A DNA stretch of 64,000 nt from Prochilodus magdalenae (Eukaryota; Chordata; Actinopteri; Characiformes; Prochilodontidae): NCBI GenBank assembly GCA_024036415.1, contig JAMWET010001940.1, positions 394,501 to 458,500 on the forward strand. The letters are read 5' to 3'. Numbering within the stretch: position 1 is the first letter of the stretch; every line of letters starts with the position of its first letter. The translations under genes and the position numbers were made by a program. Positions 21,801 through 34,581 of this stretch are shown here, in pieces. The notes beneath the pieces are model-generated. The model had not been told where the DNA came from. It saw nothing but the letters and a program-made list of their open reading frames with translations, and made no database searches.

Positions 21801-24800
21801 TCCTAGCCAAGCTGAAATAGCTTACTCCCTTAAACATAGACAGGATGAAAAAGCTAAGCTTGCTCCTACTGCCACACTCCTTGTGTCTATAAATTCTGGA
21901 GACCTGCCTAAGTGAGTGTGTGTGAGGCAGAGCCGTCAAGAAGAACGAATGAGGGTGAAACAAAAAGACGACGGAAGGTGCAGAGAGAAAAAGAGCAAGA
22001 CACAGCAAGCTAAAGAGAGGTGAAGAAGACGATCCAGCTGCCTAATCTAACCGCACATGTGTAAGCATGCAATGTGTGCGTGTTTCAGGGATCTCCTGAT
22101 CCACATGCAAGCTGGAGTAATTTTAAGCACAGGCCCAGATGAATAGAAATTAGGTTTGTGCAATCAACTGCACAATCAGCTCCAGCACCACATGCGTGAC
22201 ATTAACATCACAGGACATATTAAATGAAACTTGTCATGTTACAGATTTTTTGCTGCTTGATACCACAGAAAACTTTCCTGGACTCTGATTTAAGGCTTCT
22301 CGTGTATGAAGCGAATAGCTGCCAGTGCTCAGTTCACAGTGCTCAGCTGCTTTTGTGTTTGGTGGACTGAAACCCATTATAAAGCATTAAAAGCTCAAGA
22401 AAAACACAATTTACATTCATAAGAGTATGGTAAAAACCATCTCTTAGCTTTTTATTAATTTTATTCAATCATTTTACCGTGTATAAAGGTTTTAAATAAT
22501 GGTATTGAAGCCATCTGGTGAAATATTTTTATAATTTTAATATTTTCATAATATAATATAATATATACACTGCAGTTTCCCACCCCCCCAATATCATACT
22601 GTCCTAGCATGCGGTACTTCAATACTGAAACCACTATTCAGGCACTTGTCACTCGAAGACGGAAAGAAAATGAATGACACGGCAGTTAGTTGTTTAACAG
22701 GACTGTAATATAAAGTGGATTTGCTTGTATTTGCGAATAAGTATATTTGCTACTTCAGTGCTCTACGTGAGTGTGTCGTTAAGGACATGACTGAAGGCAC
22801 AGACACTGCGGTGTTGTTAACTAGGGTAAGTACTCTAGATGATTTACTAGCATGTCCAGAAACAAGGCTAATACGTTTTTTTCCTGATAAACTAACATGT
22901 TGGCACATCGCCAACGGAGGAGGAAAGACCTGTGTAGCCAATTTAGCCTACCTCAGCATTGAGCGTTGTATCAGTCAGCTATAGTAACTCATTTAACACA
23001 AGGCTGCTCTGCCAACTTTTAAAATCTAAATCATAAAATTAGTTCCTCTGTCTGCTGCCAAATTCTGTGCAACCTGAGTGCTGTCTCCAATACATAAAAG
23101 GCAGGCCTAGAGTCAATTTTGGCCAAATTCATCTACGTCGCAGAATTAAGTTTGGGCAAAGTCTTTCTTGTTGAATATCTGTTTATTAACTCTTGCAGAT
23201 ACGCAAATATCAAAATGATTCTCTCCCTGAAACCCTCACACACCCTCTGGACACTCACTCTGAAAGTCCCCTGCCCTGCAAGCTATAATGGTTCCCTGTC
23301 CCACGAGCCTGATCCAAATCAGCTCTACAACAACCCCTTACCGAGTGGGATGCATCCGGGGAAAATCACTGAAAATCACCAAAAAGTGCAGGGAAGTGGG
23401 CCTCCAGGACAAAAGGTCTGACCAATATATCAGGTGGTTGATGATATTGGTTGATATTAACGACCCGTGCTTTTACTGGTGTTTAAAAGGCACTGATAAT
23501 TCCAAGTTTTTCTGCATGCGACATCAGCAGGATCAAACTGCATATCTCTCAAAATATTAAAACAGTTGTAACACTGGGGAGTCTGATACGAATCACCCCC
23601 TGTGAAAATACATCACAAGAAAACAGACTGAAGTTGTAAATGTGTCAAGTTTTAAATAACAAAAATATGTCTCCATATGATCCCTTGAGAAGCATGGGCT
23701 GCACATTTTTACAGGTCACCTGCGACCAGCTGCTCCCACCACTACCAAGATGAAAAAGGGACAAAGAGAAAAGAAGTAGATGAGGCCGATACATTGTGAA
23801 ATACACAGAAAGTGATATTTGTGAATATGGAAAGTGCATGTATGTTAAAAAAAAAATCTCATATTAAAAGATGAAGCACACAAATCTAGAATAAACCATG
23901 GCCTGTGTACATCCAATTAGCAAGCAGTAAATAACAACAACATAAATCCTTTTACTTTTCTACTTTTGAGTATACCTAGGAGCAAGGGCCTATTTTTAGC
24001 CTCTTAAAATCTGCATCAACATCAGCTACAGCAGTTTCCTATTCATTTGGTTATAGCACACATATTCTTTCTTTGGTGGTTAGGATGGTTGAATGTAACC
24101 CATTTGCCGGGGTACGCAGTCTCTAGTATTATGTTTTCCAATTATACCACAGTACAACATCAGGTGGTATTAGGTGCTATGGACTAAAATGAATCCCCCC
24201 ATGATATGATTTGTACATTGCTGTGCATTCCTACAAAGTATCCTCTAAATACTGCTGTGCTTTCAACACCGGTACAGACAATACATAAACCAGCGCCAAG
24301 TATAATACAGCCAGCCATTCATTCTGACCCTCTTTCCTCACTGTAGATCCAACTCAAATCACTGGGGTATTACATGAATACTAGGATTATATGGATTATC
24401 TAGTAATTGTGTGCTGCAATAGTACTAATACTCTCCCTGTACATCAGATGGATGTGGATTGTGAGAATGTCAAAAACTAACAAAACCTAAAACTCCTTCT
24501 GAACACCAGTAAATGTAAGTTAGCTATGTCCAGGCTAACTGTCACCATGCTTCAAGTTCTGAAACATTGCACAACCTGTGTTTATTACTTCCTCTATAAA
24601 TTCACACCTCAAAATGTCCTTAACACACCGGTTGCAACACATAATACACAGAAAAGAGACCTCTGCTCATTCGGAGCCAAACACTGATAGGACACCTGGC
24701 CAAAGGCCACCACGTAACCAGAGATTCTGAATTACTAGCACTGTTCAGACCTGTTATCTTATAGGGCTGCGCTGAAAAGGAAAAGGTTCACAGGGCTCAT

Positions 24801-25661
24801 GGGACATGACCTGTATAATAAAGGACACACCAATAACACATATCATCACAAACAAGTGAACGTGCAGTACTGTGCACTCAGAGACCACCTCAATTTATTT
24901 AATTTCTAGTTTTTAATGTCAGGGGGAAGTAAAGCACAAAATACCAACATTTTTCAGTTTCCATTCTTTATTCTGCCCTTATTATAGCTGTGCTTTGGTT
25001 TTGGTAGTCCTGCCATTACATACAAAATTGCAAGGATATTATTCCCACACTTCCAAAAATTGAGTCTTAGACACCGGTTACGTTTTCTGCCTTTCACGAT
25101 ACAAATTATGCCAAATCCACTCAATGATGAGGTCTACTCATCCATTGTTCTGAGAACACCACTGACGACTTTGATTGATTTGCTAATGTCCTTTGGCTAT
25201 ATTCTTTTTCTCACTTAATGGCTTCTTGACAGCCACACATCCTTTCAGACCCACAGTGTCTTTTGAATTGTCTTCTCAGTGGAAGCATGGATTTTCTTTC
25301 TTTTCATTGGAAAAATGAAAGGTGGCATTTTGCCCAACTAAGGTAATTGATTACCCTTACCTCATTAAAAAAAATCAACTTCAGTAAATCAACAATAAGT
25401 AATTGGCAATCTGCATGATGCTGACCATCTTTAAATTCCATTGTGCCTTACAGTAAGAAACAAAGACTGACTGACACCTCATTGTATACAGTGTTGCTAC
25501 AAAAATATTTTTTTCTATTTGCTTAATGTAGACTTTCAAAGGCTTTCAAATCTTTCCAAAAAAGTATTAACACAAGGCCACACCAAGGAAGACAAAAATC
25601 GTCATAACCTCTTTCCATTATTCTCTCCATCATTCCCAGCTCCATGCTTTCAGGGAATGGC

Positions 25662-25695
25662 TTAGAGAGATTGCAGAGGGACAGGGATATCTAAA
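25662..25695 (-). CDS. possible terminal exon of the small membrane-protein gene
   Basis: A very strong acceptor (long pyrimidine tract ending CTCTCTCACAG) at 25697-25696 is followed by a frame that, joined to the TG left by the exon at 26383-26283, reads CLDIPVPLQSL and then stops (TAA). The joined product would be about 73 residues. This is the nearest phase-compatible acceptor I found, not a proven exon. Confidence 0.2.
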
Positions 25696-26282
25696 CTGTG
25701 AGAGAGGGAAAGAGATTAGAGATAGAGGAATAAACCTGCTTAGGAGGAAACAGCTGCCTTGCCTGCTTTATCAGTCAGCCTGGGGCCATCTCAAACAAAA
25801 CAGGCCAAGATGGCCGTCTACAACTCTGGAATGGTTCCATTTTCAAATGTGAGACTAAATATCACCCTGGTAGCCCTCAATAATCCTGGACAAACTCGAA
25901 TAGTGCCAAAACTGATTCAAGTTAGAACGAAAACAAATTAAGAGACTAGTAAGCAGAGGACACGTTTATCCACGGCCTATGTCTGGCTAATCAGTTGAGC
26001 CTAAATGCAGCCAAACGTAAAGACTTGAAACGTACGATTGGAAAGAAATGCTGAGGAAAATCTCAGGCAGAATTGGCAGATGTTCCCATAAAAGTATAGG
26101 ACTTATGCCTAAAGCTGCTGCCCAAACTGAGCCACAACCTCAAGTGACATTAAAACATGCCCTTTTCAAAACAAGGTCAAGCAGGAAAAGAAGCCCACTT
26201 GACTTAAGCTTCAAAAGCAACAAAGCCCATAAGTAGCCTACACCTAGCACTTATCTATCGAGGAACTGCTGGTAGCACTTAC

Positions 26283-26383
26283 CAGTAGGCGTAGTAGGCC
26301 ACTGCCATGACCACTAGCGCCCCACAGATCCCTGTGAAAATCATCACGGCCCCCTGGTTCAGCATCTTCACCTTGGGTTTGTG
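26283..26383 (-). CDS. candidate second exon, transmembrane segment
   Basis: Between acceptor TTTTAAAG and donor TACTG|GTAAGT lie 101 nt reading HKPKVKMLNQGAVMIFTG, then ICGALVVMAVAYYAY. A basic start (HKPKVK) followed by a ~22-residue hydrophobic stretch predicts one membrane span. Third codon positions are strongly G/C in an otherwise AT-rich region, which argues for real coding. An internal ATG (MLNQ) could also be a start. If the donor is not used the frame stops at once (TGG TAA). It joins in phase with the exon at 31461-31375. I do not know the family. Confidence 0.5.
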
Positions 26384-26999
26384 CTTTAAAATACAGTAAA
26401 AGCTAAAATAAAACAACCGAAAGATAAAAAACTACGGTCCTCAAAAAAGCCAAAGCGGTTCCTTCGAAATGGCTTTCCTTAAAAGACGCATAAAAGTCCA
26501 CAGGTTTCCCTAGAAGAGGCTAGAAGAAAAATGAACAATGTCCACTGTCTGTCTGGCTAACAAGCCATGCTAATGCTAATCCCAGTAGGAGAGAAAGCGA
26601 TTATGATGATGACAGCAAGAACAAATCAAGATCCCATAAACTAAGGAGGAGGCGCCACTCCAAGCTGCCCAGTCAGCACAAAGTGCAAGTATCGAGATCT
26701 GCGGGACAGAGGGACAATAAATGCCCAAATTGCAACTAGCCACAAAATGCCATCTCAACTCTTCGCACTACAGCCAGCAATTCATTAGCTAAAGAGAAGT
26801 AGCCTGACGGCGTAGACTGGACAACAGAGCAGCCCTCGGAAAGAGACAGGGAGATGTTTCAGCATCCACTGTGCCCTCCTCTATCCTAATCCTCTCTGGA
26901 TTGGATTAGCAGTGATTAGCGCTGTGGAGCAGCACCCTGGATAAGTCACATCCAATTCACATCAACCTTTCGGGAAGGCTGGAAGGGGTGGGGCGTGGC

Positions 27000-29900
27000 T
27001 TAAGAGGGCAGGGCAGCTGTGATTAGCTTAACAACTAAACAGAGGTGTCCTGAAACGAGAACTTTACTGCCACTTTTCTTAATGAATCTGGCTAACGAGA
27101 GTGGCTGGTCGTGCATAGATTGCCTTTTGTCCATTTGAAAGATTTAAGGGACCTGCACTTTGGCCCCACAGCAAGACCCTTCTTTTCAGTATCCTAGGGC
27201 AATCACACCTATAGGTCCAGGTGACACCTGGTTGTGATGAAGAAAGCCCACAGACTACACTACTGACCTATACAAACAACAAAACATGCTGTTGGCTAAC
27301 AATCACTGAGCTATCTTTTTTTTAATTTTTTTATCACCACACATCTCATCACAACTCTCTCTTTCCTTCCTGCTGGTCTACGCCACTTTGAATACAGATA
27401 AGTCCCTTAACACACAGAAACAAAAGCATCAAAGCAATTTCTCAAACCTTTATCCGTTCATCTCACCGCAACTGTACATAACAAGGATTACATGGTCATG
27501 CATGCATGTGTGAAAAAAGACTAGATCCAAGTGTCTCTCTAAACCTCATGTGGGGCACAGAGAAAAAAAGAAAGAATAATCAGTTCAGCACCACACCTCC
27601 CACAAAACACAAAACAGAAGCAGGGGGAACTAACCATTTTCCAAGTGATTGACTCCACTTTGATTTGACTCATGCTCTTTAAACAGGTTGATTTTAAACA
27701 TTTCAGAATTTAAAATATCAATCAGGCTCATTAAAAAGCAAATGTCATTTATAATGTGACTTGACTGTTTACAGAAAGCACTGTCAATTCACTATTGTGT
27801 GTTATGAGTTTGTTCAGATTGCATTGTTTGAGCAAGCTAATAAAGCAAGCTAATAAAATTGGCCAAAAAAAACGGTCTGTAAAGAAATCCAAGTCAGCCA
27901 TGCAAATTTACACGCAGTGCAGCCTTACTTTTAATGGCTTGCTTATTGGAGAGCCATTTTTGATCAAGACATGTGAAGAGCCTTGTTTAAAGTTCGAAGA
28001 ACTCCCACATACGACTCATAATAATACATATTTGTTTTGCTAGAATGATACAACCTGGCAAGGACTACTGAAAAATCCTTGGAAAAGTTTTGGATCCCAA
28101 TTAAACCTAGTCTAGTATCCTTTGTTTAGGGCTAGACTTAATCTGTTGACAAAACTAGACTCTGAGACAAAACAGATAACTGTGTTCCCACTTTGCCTTG
28201 TGTCATCATGCTTTTCCTGGAACAGTGAACGCATTCAGATAATCTGTACTGGTCTCTGTACGAACAAAAGCTGAGACCAGCAGTGTTTGACAGTACAACC
28301 TCCAAGAATGAGGACAGCCACAAATTATTCAGGTTGCTTTTCACAGTAGACATAATGAATGTGAGCACTGTGGAATTTTTCATCTTCTAGTAAACAAACT
28401 CCTTTACAATTAAGCCAGTAAGCTGCATCTATTTTCCTTCACACTTTATTACACCAGGGGAACTTAATATACTACAACAAAGGCTAAGGATAAGCAAAAA
28501 CTCTCACTACCACTCAGAGCGTTTCTTGGAATGGTCTCCACCACTGTGGTCCCTGGAGATTATAAAGGACACGTGGAACAAAAGGAACTCCCTCCTGTTA
28601 TCATGCTGAGCTGCATATGGGTCCCCTGGCAATGCACTGGGCAGGTACAACAACTCCAGGTTTAAGGTTAGACACAGAAGCCTTAGTTCAATTTATCATG
28701 ACAGAGCTGTCGTCCTCCTCCGTTATCCAAGCAGCATTATGCCTCAAAATGCCTCAAACAGCAACATCAACCTGCTCCTGTTGTTGGTATTTCTTAACTA
28801 AGTAGAGATGCGGCACTGGTCAGCCTCAGGATGGCGCTGTGGCAGATCGGTTCACCCAGGTGGTCTTTTGTAATCTAGAGGAACTATCCCCAAGATACCC
28901 CTGACAACTTTACAATGTGTTGTAACATAGGTGTAACTCTTCCAGACAAATCATTAAACCAGGCATTTTTGCTGCTACTGAAGTTAGCTACAGCATCGCC
29001 TATGGCAAACGAGTTAGCTGCCAGCCAGTGCTGGAGTAGTCAGCCAGCATGGGGATATTTCACACACTAGCAATCTCCATAAGATAAGGGGAAAACAGTA
29101 ATTTGGTTTGGGTTAAAATGCCATTATGGTTTCAACAGATGTCAGAAAACATTGCAGCTAATCTGCCATGTCATTATGACCCAAAAAAAAAAAAAAAATC
29201 TAGGTAGGAAGTGGTTTCAGGCGGATGAAAGACTCTGGCCTATAGCTGAGAAAGGCAGAAAATGTTCTTGCCTTGTTCACTGAATACAATCGCGACTCAA
29301 ACCACAGAACTGTGTGCCACTCAAAAAGGTGGCTCCCGGCTTAGTAAAGGCTCATTTGGTGCACGACAGGCTGCAGGTTATAGAACTTCAGAGTCTAAAC
29401 AGTCTTTAATCAGTCTGCGGCCTACAGAACAGATTTTGGACTTTTTATGTGGCCTTTGTAACAGATTTTAGAACCACTGACCCAAGTCCTCACTGTAATG
29501 AGGGTTTGGCAGAGTTATGTGGCTAGCTGCTCCCCCGTATTTGACAAGCTCCATCACAAGATTTGTGGTGCTAACACTACTGTACCCAGAAATAGACCTA
29601 AACAGCGTTCTCCAGTGATAGGCAATAATAATTTTGTACAACACCACATTTCCAGCATAACTCGTAGGGACAAATGATATGTAAACTTGCATTAAGGAAG
29701 TTAATGAGCTCATGTACTGCTACACCACTCTAAAATAATGCATTACAAACCTGATAACTCATCTTGGCTGGCCCGTTTTGGTCCATTTGCTTATCTTAAA
29801 GAAACCCCATTTGCAGAAGGGAACCAGCATTAGTTGGTGTTTATGTCTTTTAAACTGCTCTTTCAAAACTATCTAAAGCACTCAATAAGTTACAAAGGAA

Positions 29901-30900
29901 ATGGAGCTAAAAAAAAACACAGACAAGCTTTACATAGTCAGCCTATTAATACTATCTTAAAAAAAAACAAAAAAAAAAAAAACACATGGTATTTGTGTTA
30001 CCAACTTTGGCCTACCAGCATAAAGGAAGTCATCTAGCAATACAGGTAATCATTAATCGTGAGTAAAACATCAATTTGTTATTAATCATTTACTAAGCAA
30101 TTAATTTATTAGGTAATTAACGTATTATGCCATTTATTAAGTAAGGTCATTTATTTACAGTCTTGGAACTGCAGGCCGATCCAGTAATTCAATATTTTTC
30201 ATATACATATCTGCCAATGCAGATGCCGATATTTAAACATTTATAAAAATGTATGAATTTGAAATTAGTATTATTAGTTGTATTGCCAGCATTTAAAGAA
30301 CAATGTTTCATTAGTGTATAGAAGGTTACCAATGTAATGAAAGGAATAGCAGGCATAGATTTTAGCTCAGTAAGCAAGTGTTGCTCAAACATTTTGCTGT
30401 TCTGGAGAACAATAAAAGATCTTATTAAATATCAGTCAAATCTAAAAGATCCACCAATGCTGATATTCTTTAAACAAATTCTGCCAGTACAGATACGATT
30501 GTGATATCACGGCAGATGATCAGCACATCCTTATTAGAACCAAAAAAAAACCAGCAGATGTCATAACATGGATGTTGTGTAGTTCTAGCCTGACGAAGGT
30601 GCGAGAAGCAGGGGACCAGTAAGAGGATCTCAGCGGGGCATCTCCGAAAGCTTTAACCCACACAGTATAAACAAGACAAAGTTGTCCAACACCGTGCAAG
30701 CCAGGTACGCCAAAGAAGCTCCAATCTACATGTGCCAACTTAGGGAGAGGTTCCAAATGACATGTTCTCATGAGATAACCTTTAGAGCAGATCAAGAACC
30801 AGTACTTCTACTTTTAGTGACGTAGACCAACACCAGATCCATCACTGAGTCGGACGCCTTCCTATACAGTAGCTGTAATGGTAATAGGGTTAGCTTTAAG
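27000..30900. other. noncoding stretch, nothing recognised
   Basis: No exon with family similarity and splice borders was seen on either strand. The stretch holds short A runs (for example near 29184 and 29960) and scattered short open frames without signatures. Confidence 0.5.
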
Positions 30901-31374
30901 TACTCCACCATCTGAAGAGGATAATCAGCTGAGGTCGAGTTCACGTCTTTGTGGCCTATGCGGTAGATTCAAAACTCTGTATGGAGGCATCACATACGGG
31001 ATACTCATAGCTGAAACAAACACATACACGTAGACACGCCTGGAGGTCCAAAAGCCATGTGCATGCCATCAGAATGCATTAAAAGAGAAAGAAAACAGGT
31101 AGAAGCTGCCAAGACATGCTCACTGACACTACTGAGATCTGGACCTCTAAGGATTAGGTGAAGCGTGTGTGTGACCATAGCCATATGGCAGACAACATTA
31201 AAGGAGATCTGGTCTGGATTCAAACCAAACTGCAACTGACACGGCACACATAAGACCTACGACTCGGCACAAAATAAAAACAAAGGACTTACAATAAAAC
31301 AAGAGACTTAAATAGAAGGCTACCCACTGGCACATCAACCGGCCTATTAAGCCAATGGCCATGTACTCACTCAC

Positions 31375-31461
31375 CCCTCGAAAATGTGCAGGCCCTCGAA
31401 GTAATCTGAAGTTGGGATGGGGATACATGTAAGGTGGGGCTATATGATTTGTTCCGCCCAT
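31375..31461 (-). CDS. candidate first coding exon, small membrane protein
   Basis: I do not recognise this protein. An ATG at 31461-31459 in good context (GAGATGG) opens 29 codons, beginning MGGTNHIAPP, continuing YMYPHPNFRL and ending HFRG, directly followed by a strong donor GGG|GTGAGTGAG (phase 0). An in-frame TAA precedes the ATG by about 30 nt. The next minus-strand candidate exon (26383-26283) begins in phase 0, so the two can join without a frame change. It lies upstream of AGPAT3 on the same strand. It might instead be an alternative 5' exon of AGPAT3, or chance. Confidence 0.4.
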
Positions 31462-32699
31462 CTCACTCTCAGACACCAGTTTGGGCGGGGTTTAAACTTC
31501 ATGCAAGAAGTCTCTTCCAATAAATGAAGTCTGGAATTTAGGTTGAGTAGGAATGGATGATTTGGGAAGAAAACCTAATTGCAGTTTTCCGATCAGTCAT
31601 GTGACTGGAGTTAAAATCTGAAGACCAGACCAGTTATTTGATCAGCATGACCAGAGCAACACCTTTCTCAATTGGCTGTGGCTTTAATGCCACAGCATAT
31701 AGTTGTTTGGCTGCCTCTAATAGGTCCAATGCATCTACAGGCAGTTCACAAGCTCTGAAATTATGTTAACCTTCCCCATATATGACACGGTTTTGATAAA
31801 ATAGCCTTTAATTAAAATCGCAGCTCTTGCAATTAGAACATTACCCTCTTTTAAATTCTCATTTTGATGTAAAATCCACTAATATATCAGCCCCATGGTA
31901 AAGGTACGAAGGTGCGGTGTGAAGCTACATGCTTAGATGCTAAAATAGCATTTTGCAAATTGACATGTGCAACTGCTGTTTGTAAAACCGGTCACTCCAG
32001 CATTCCCTGGATGTAATCAGGCAGTGATGATGTGTCTGCAACATCACCAGCACATCATCCCCATTAATTTTTTCCTTACCCTGACTAGCGCTGTTTTGTT
32101 TTAAAGCACTGGACCAAAGAGACTGCAGACGTGCCAATTATGCAGACAGGATTGAAAAGAGGGTGGGCAAGTCATGTCAGCCTTATGACTGGTTGGGGAA
32201 TGCTTACAGAAGCATTACCCACTATTAGGATCGCCCATTTTTCATTAAAGGGGAGATGCACTGGTGATTTTATGACTAGAGACTGGGAAGGCATTAATAA
32301 GACATACTTTGCATGCATGTATATTATGGATAAGATAGATAACACTTAGTCTACCCGGGGCTTTAAGCCTCTGGCACCCAAAATCTATTCTTTCAGAGGA
32401 AGATTGACTTCTCCAGCCTTGTAGCTTCACTGCAACACTAAACATGCAAGCTTTAGATCTACTGACTGTGTCTGGGAACAGAGGAAAACTGTACATTAGC
32501 TCTTCGAATGAAATGAATTACAAATAGAGGCTGCATGCTTTGCTATCTCCATTTGGATATTTCTACATCCACAGGCACTTTCCATAAGGCCCCCTGTTCT
32601 CCACGCCCACTGAAGTGTTGCCACTTGATTTCTAGTCCCTACATCAGCATTTTGAGAAAGCCTGATACTGGGAGGGGCTAAAAAAGCACGTACCCCACA

Positions 32700-33620
32700 T
32701 GTAGCTCCGCCCAAACGGACACAGTCTTTGCCCTCTAGTAACCCCAATATCGCACCACAATGACGCGCACCCGGCACGACGCGCTGTCCACATTGTGCTT
32801 ATTTATAATAGTGCCTGTACGTATAAAAGGACAAGGGACACATACCCAGCCCTACAGAGTATCGAGGAATACAGTTACACATATACGGCCTTACACAGGA
32901 GTGAGCAAAGCGGCAACCACCCGCAGTGTTCACTCTTGCCCCTGCCGGCTAGCCGACAGCTAAGCGTAGCCCACTGTAAGCAGACTAGCCCACTGCTGCA
33001 GCGGAGGGAGGTAAAAGGGTACAAAGGGTAAAAGCAGCACCGGCCACCATCTAGTGCCCCTCCTAGGGGAGAGTTTGGCAACATAACGTCGTTTGGAGAC
33101 CACCAAGAGGATGGGAGGTTTTTAAATTAGGGGTATCTGCCAAAAAAGACCAAGACCAAGTTTCCATTAGCAAGCGTCTTGCTCGAATTTGCCCGTTCCA
33201 CCTTAAATGGTGCAGCAGTTACATTCTGGCGCCTCATGGAAACAGACAGAAGCTGGAGAATATGAACTTCAGCCACGTAAAAACAGGCTGTCCACTGCAT
33301 TTTGCAGCCACCTCCAGCCATCTGGCCAGAGAAAAGAGTGAAATAAAAATAAATAAATATAAACACATACCCGTAATGTTGAAGCGCGCTGCCTGTCATC
33401 AGTAGCACCGGATCTACAGTCCCGTGTTTTGTTGGCTCAAAACAATCAAAACGACGACGAGAACATGTGCAGTGCCGGTGGCAGTCTAGTTTCTATGGTG
33501 TTTATCAGTTGTTTCTCCGGTTCCTCGGCTGTTTTAGCTGCTCTCCCTCTCTTTGTCCGGCAGCGGCGGGGCGCTCGTCGCCATCGCAAGCTTGCTGAAG
33601 TGAGTTCACCTCACTTCCTG
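32700..33620. promoter_or_regulatory. CpG-rich region, candidate (bidirectional) promoter
   Basis: CpG dinucleotides are frequent here, especially at 33360-33615 (about 20 by eye in 250 bp), in contrast to the surrounding AT-rich DNA. On the minus strand this lies upstream of AGPAT3, and a possible donor (ACGG|GTATGTG) near 33371 could end a 5' UTR exon. On the plus strand a short open exon ends at a donor at 33600. No TATA box is evident. Confidence 0.45.
33465..33599 (+). CDS. candidate divergent first exon with signal-anchor-like sequence
   Basis: Within the CpG-rich region, an ATG opens 45 codons: MCSAGGSLVSMVFISCFS, then GSSAVLAALPLFVRQRRG and ARRHRKLAE, directly followed by GAA|GTGAGT (phase 0). 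A hydrophobic core followed by a basic cluster resembles a signal anchor. No downstream partner exon is recognised, and a nested transposon cluster begins about 100 bp further right. I do not recognise the protein. It could be a 5' exon of a lost or noncoding transcript. Confidence 0.3.
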
Positions 33621-33696
33621 TCCTATTCAGCTCTCGGTTCGAGTGGAAACAGCGAACCAGCACCAGCACCTAGCCGGTATCACAGGTCCTATTACC

Positions 33697-33698
<2 letters not shown>

Positions 33699-33774
<76 letters not shown>

Positions 33775-33862
33775 AAGCTAAGTGCTAATAAGTAGGTGTG
33801 TATTATTATATATATATTATGTTATATACTATATATATATATATTATATATATATTAATAAT
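33699..33862. repeat. (TA)n tract and AT-rich palindromes
   Basis: About 72 bp of TA are followed by further ATATATA runs that can fold on themselves, at the left border of the nested transposon cluster. Confidence 0.95.
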
Positions 33863-33879
33863 TAGCTACACCTACTTAG

Positions 33880-34581
33880 GCACTCCATAGGCACTTATTG
33901 ACCATTTAATTAGCTCAGCTTAGCACATAGGACCACTTTATAGTCCATCCGTTTCTAGGCATTCTTTGTTAACCCCTTTCTCCCAGATCTTCAGTGGTCA
34001 GGACCCCATAGGCGGGTATTATGTGGGTGGTGGATCATGCTCAGCCCTGCAGTGACACTGACATGGTGGTGTGTTGTGCTAGTGTGAGTGGATCAGACAC
34101 AGCAGCGCTGCTGGGCACCGTCTCCACTCACTGTCCACTGAATTAGACAGTCCTATCATGCTGGTCCACCATGTAGATGTAAAGTCAGAGATGAGTGATA
34201 GCTCATCTCTTGCTGGCATCCTCCACTCCTTCATCAGTGGTCACAGGACGCTGCACACAGGACGCTGTTGGGTGGGTAGTTTTGGTTGGAGGATAATTCT
34301 CAGTCCAACAGTGACACTGAGGTCCAGCAGCATTGATGTGTCTGATCCACTCACACCAGCACAACACCAAAATGGCAGTGTTACTGAAGTGCTAAGAGTC
34401 ATCCACTTTAACGGTGATCCTGACAATTGAAGAACAGGGTAAAAGGAGATTGGCTAAGTATGCAGAGAAAGGGATGAGTAACAGACTGCAACTGTTGAAC
34501 TACGAAGTGCTCCTGTGCAAGGAGAGCAGATAAAATGGACATTGAGTGTAGATACAAGGAGGTAGTTTTAATAAAGTGATA
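33880..34581. repeat. palindromic otophysan repeat, copy 2 (interrupted)
   Basis: The left arm has GGTGGTGGATCATGCTCAGC, then CAGTGACACTGACATGG and GTGTGAGTGGATCAGACAC. The right arm has the inverse words GTGTCTGATCCACTCACACC and CAGTGTTACTGAAGTGCT, so the element is a large imperfect palindrome. It abuts a (TA)n tract on the left and is cut by a Tc1-type MITE on the right. Confidence 0.7.

Noticed and set aside
23230..23430. Possible second copy of the CCTGGTCC/GGACCAGG palindromic MITE
   Set aside because: A few shared words (TGCCCTGCA, GTGCAGGGAAGTGGGCCTCC) but no matching arms or defined ends.
31005..31247. An 80-codon minus-strand frame
   Set aside because: No motif, and not phase-linked to the small candidate exons beside it.
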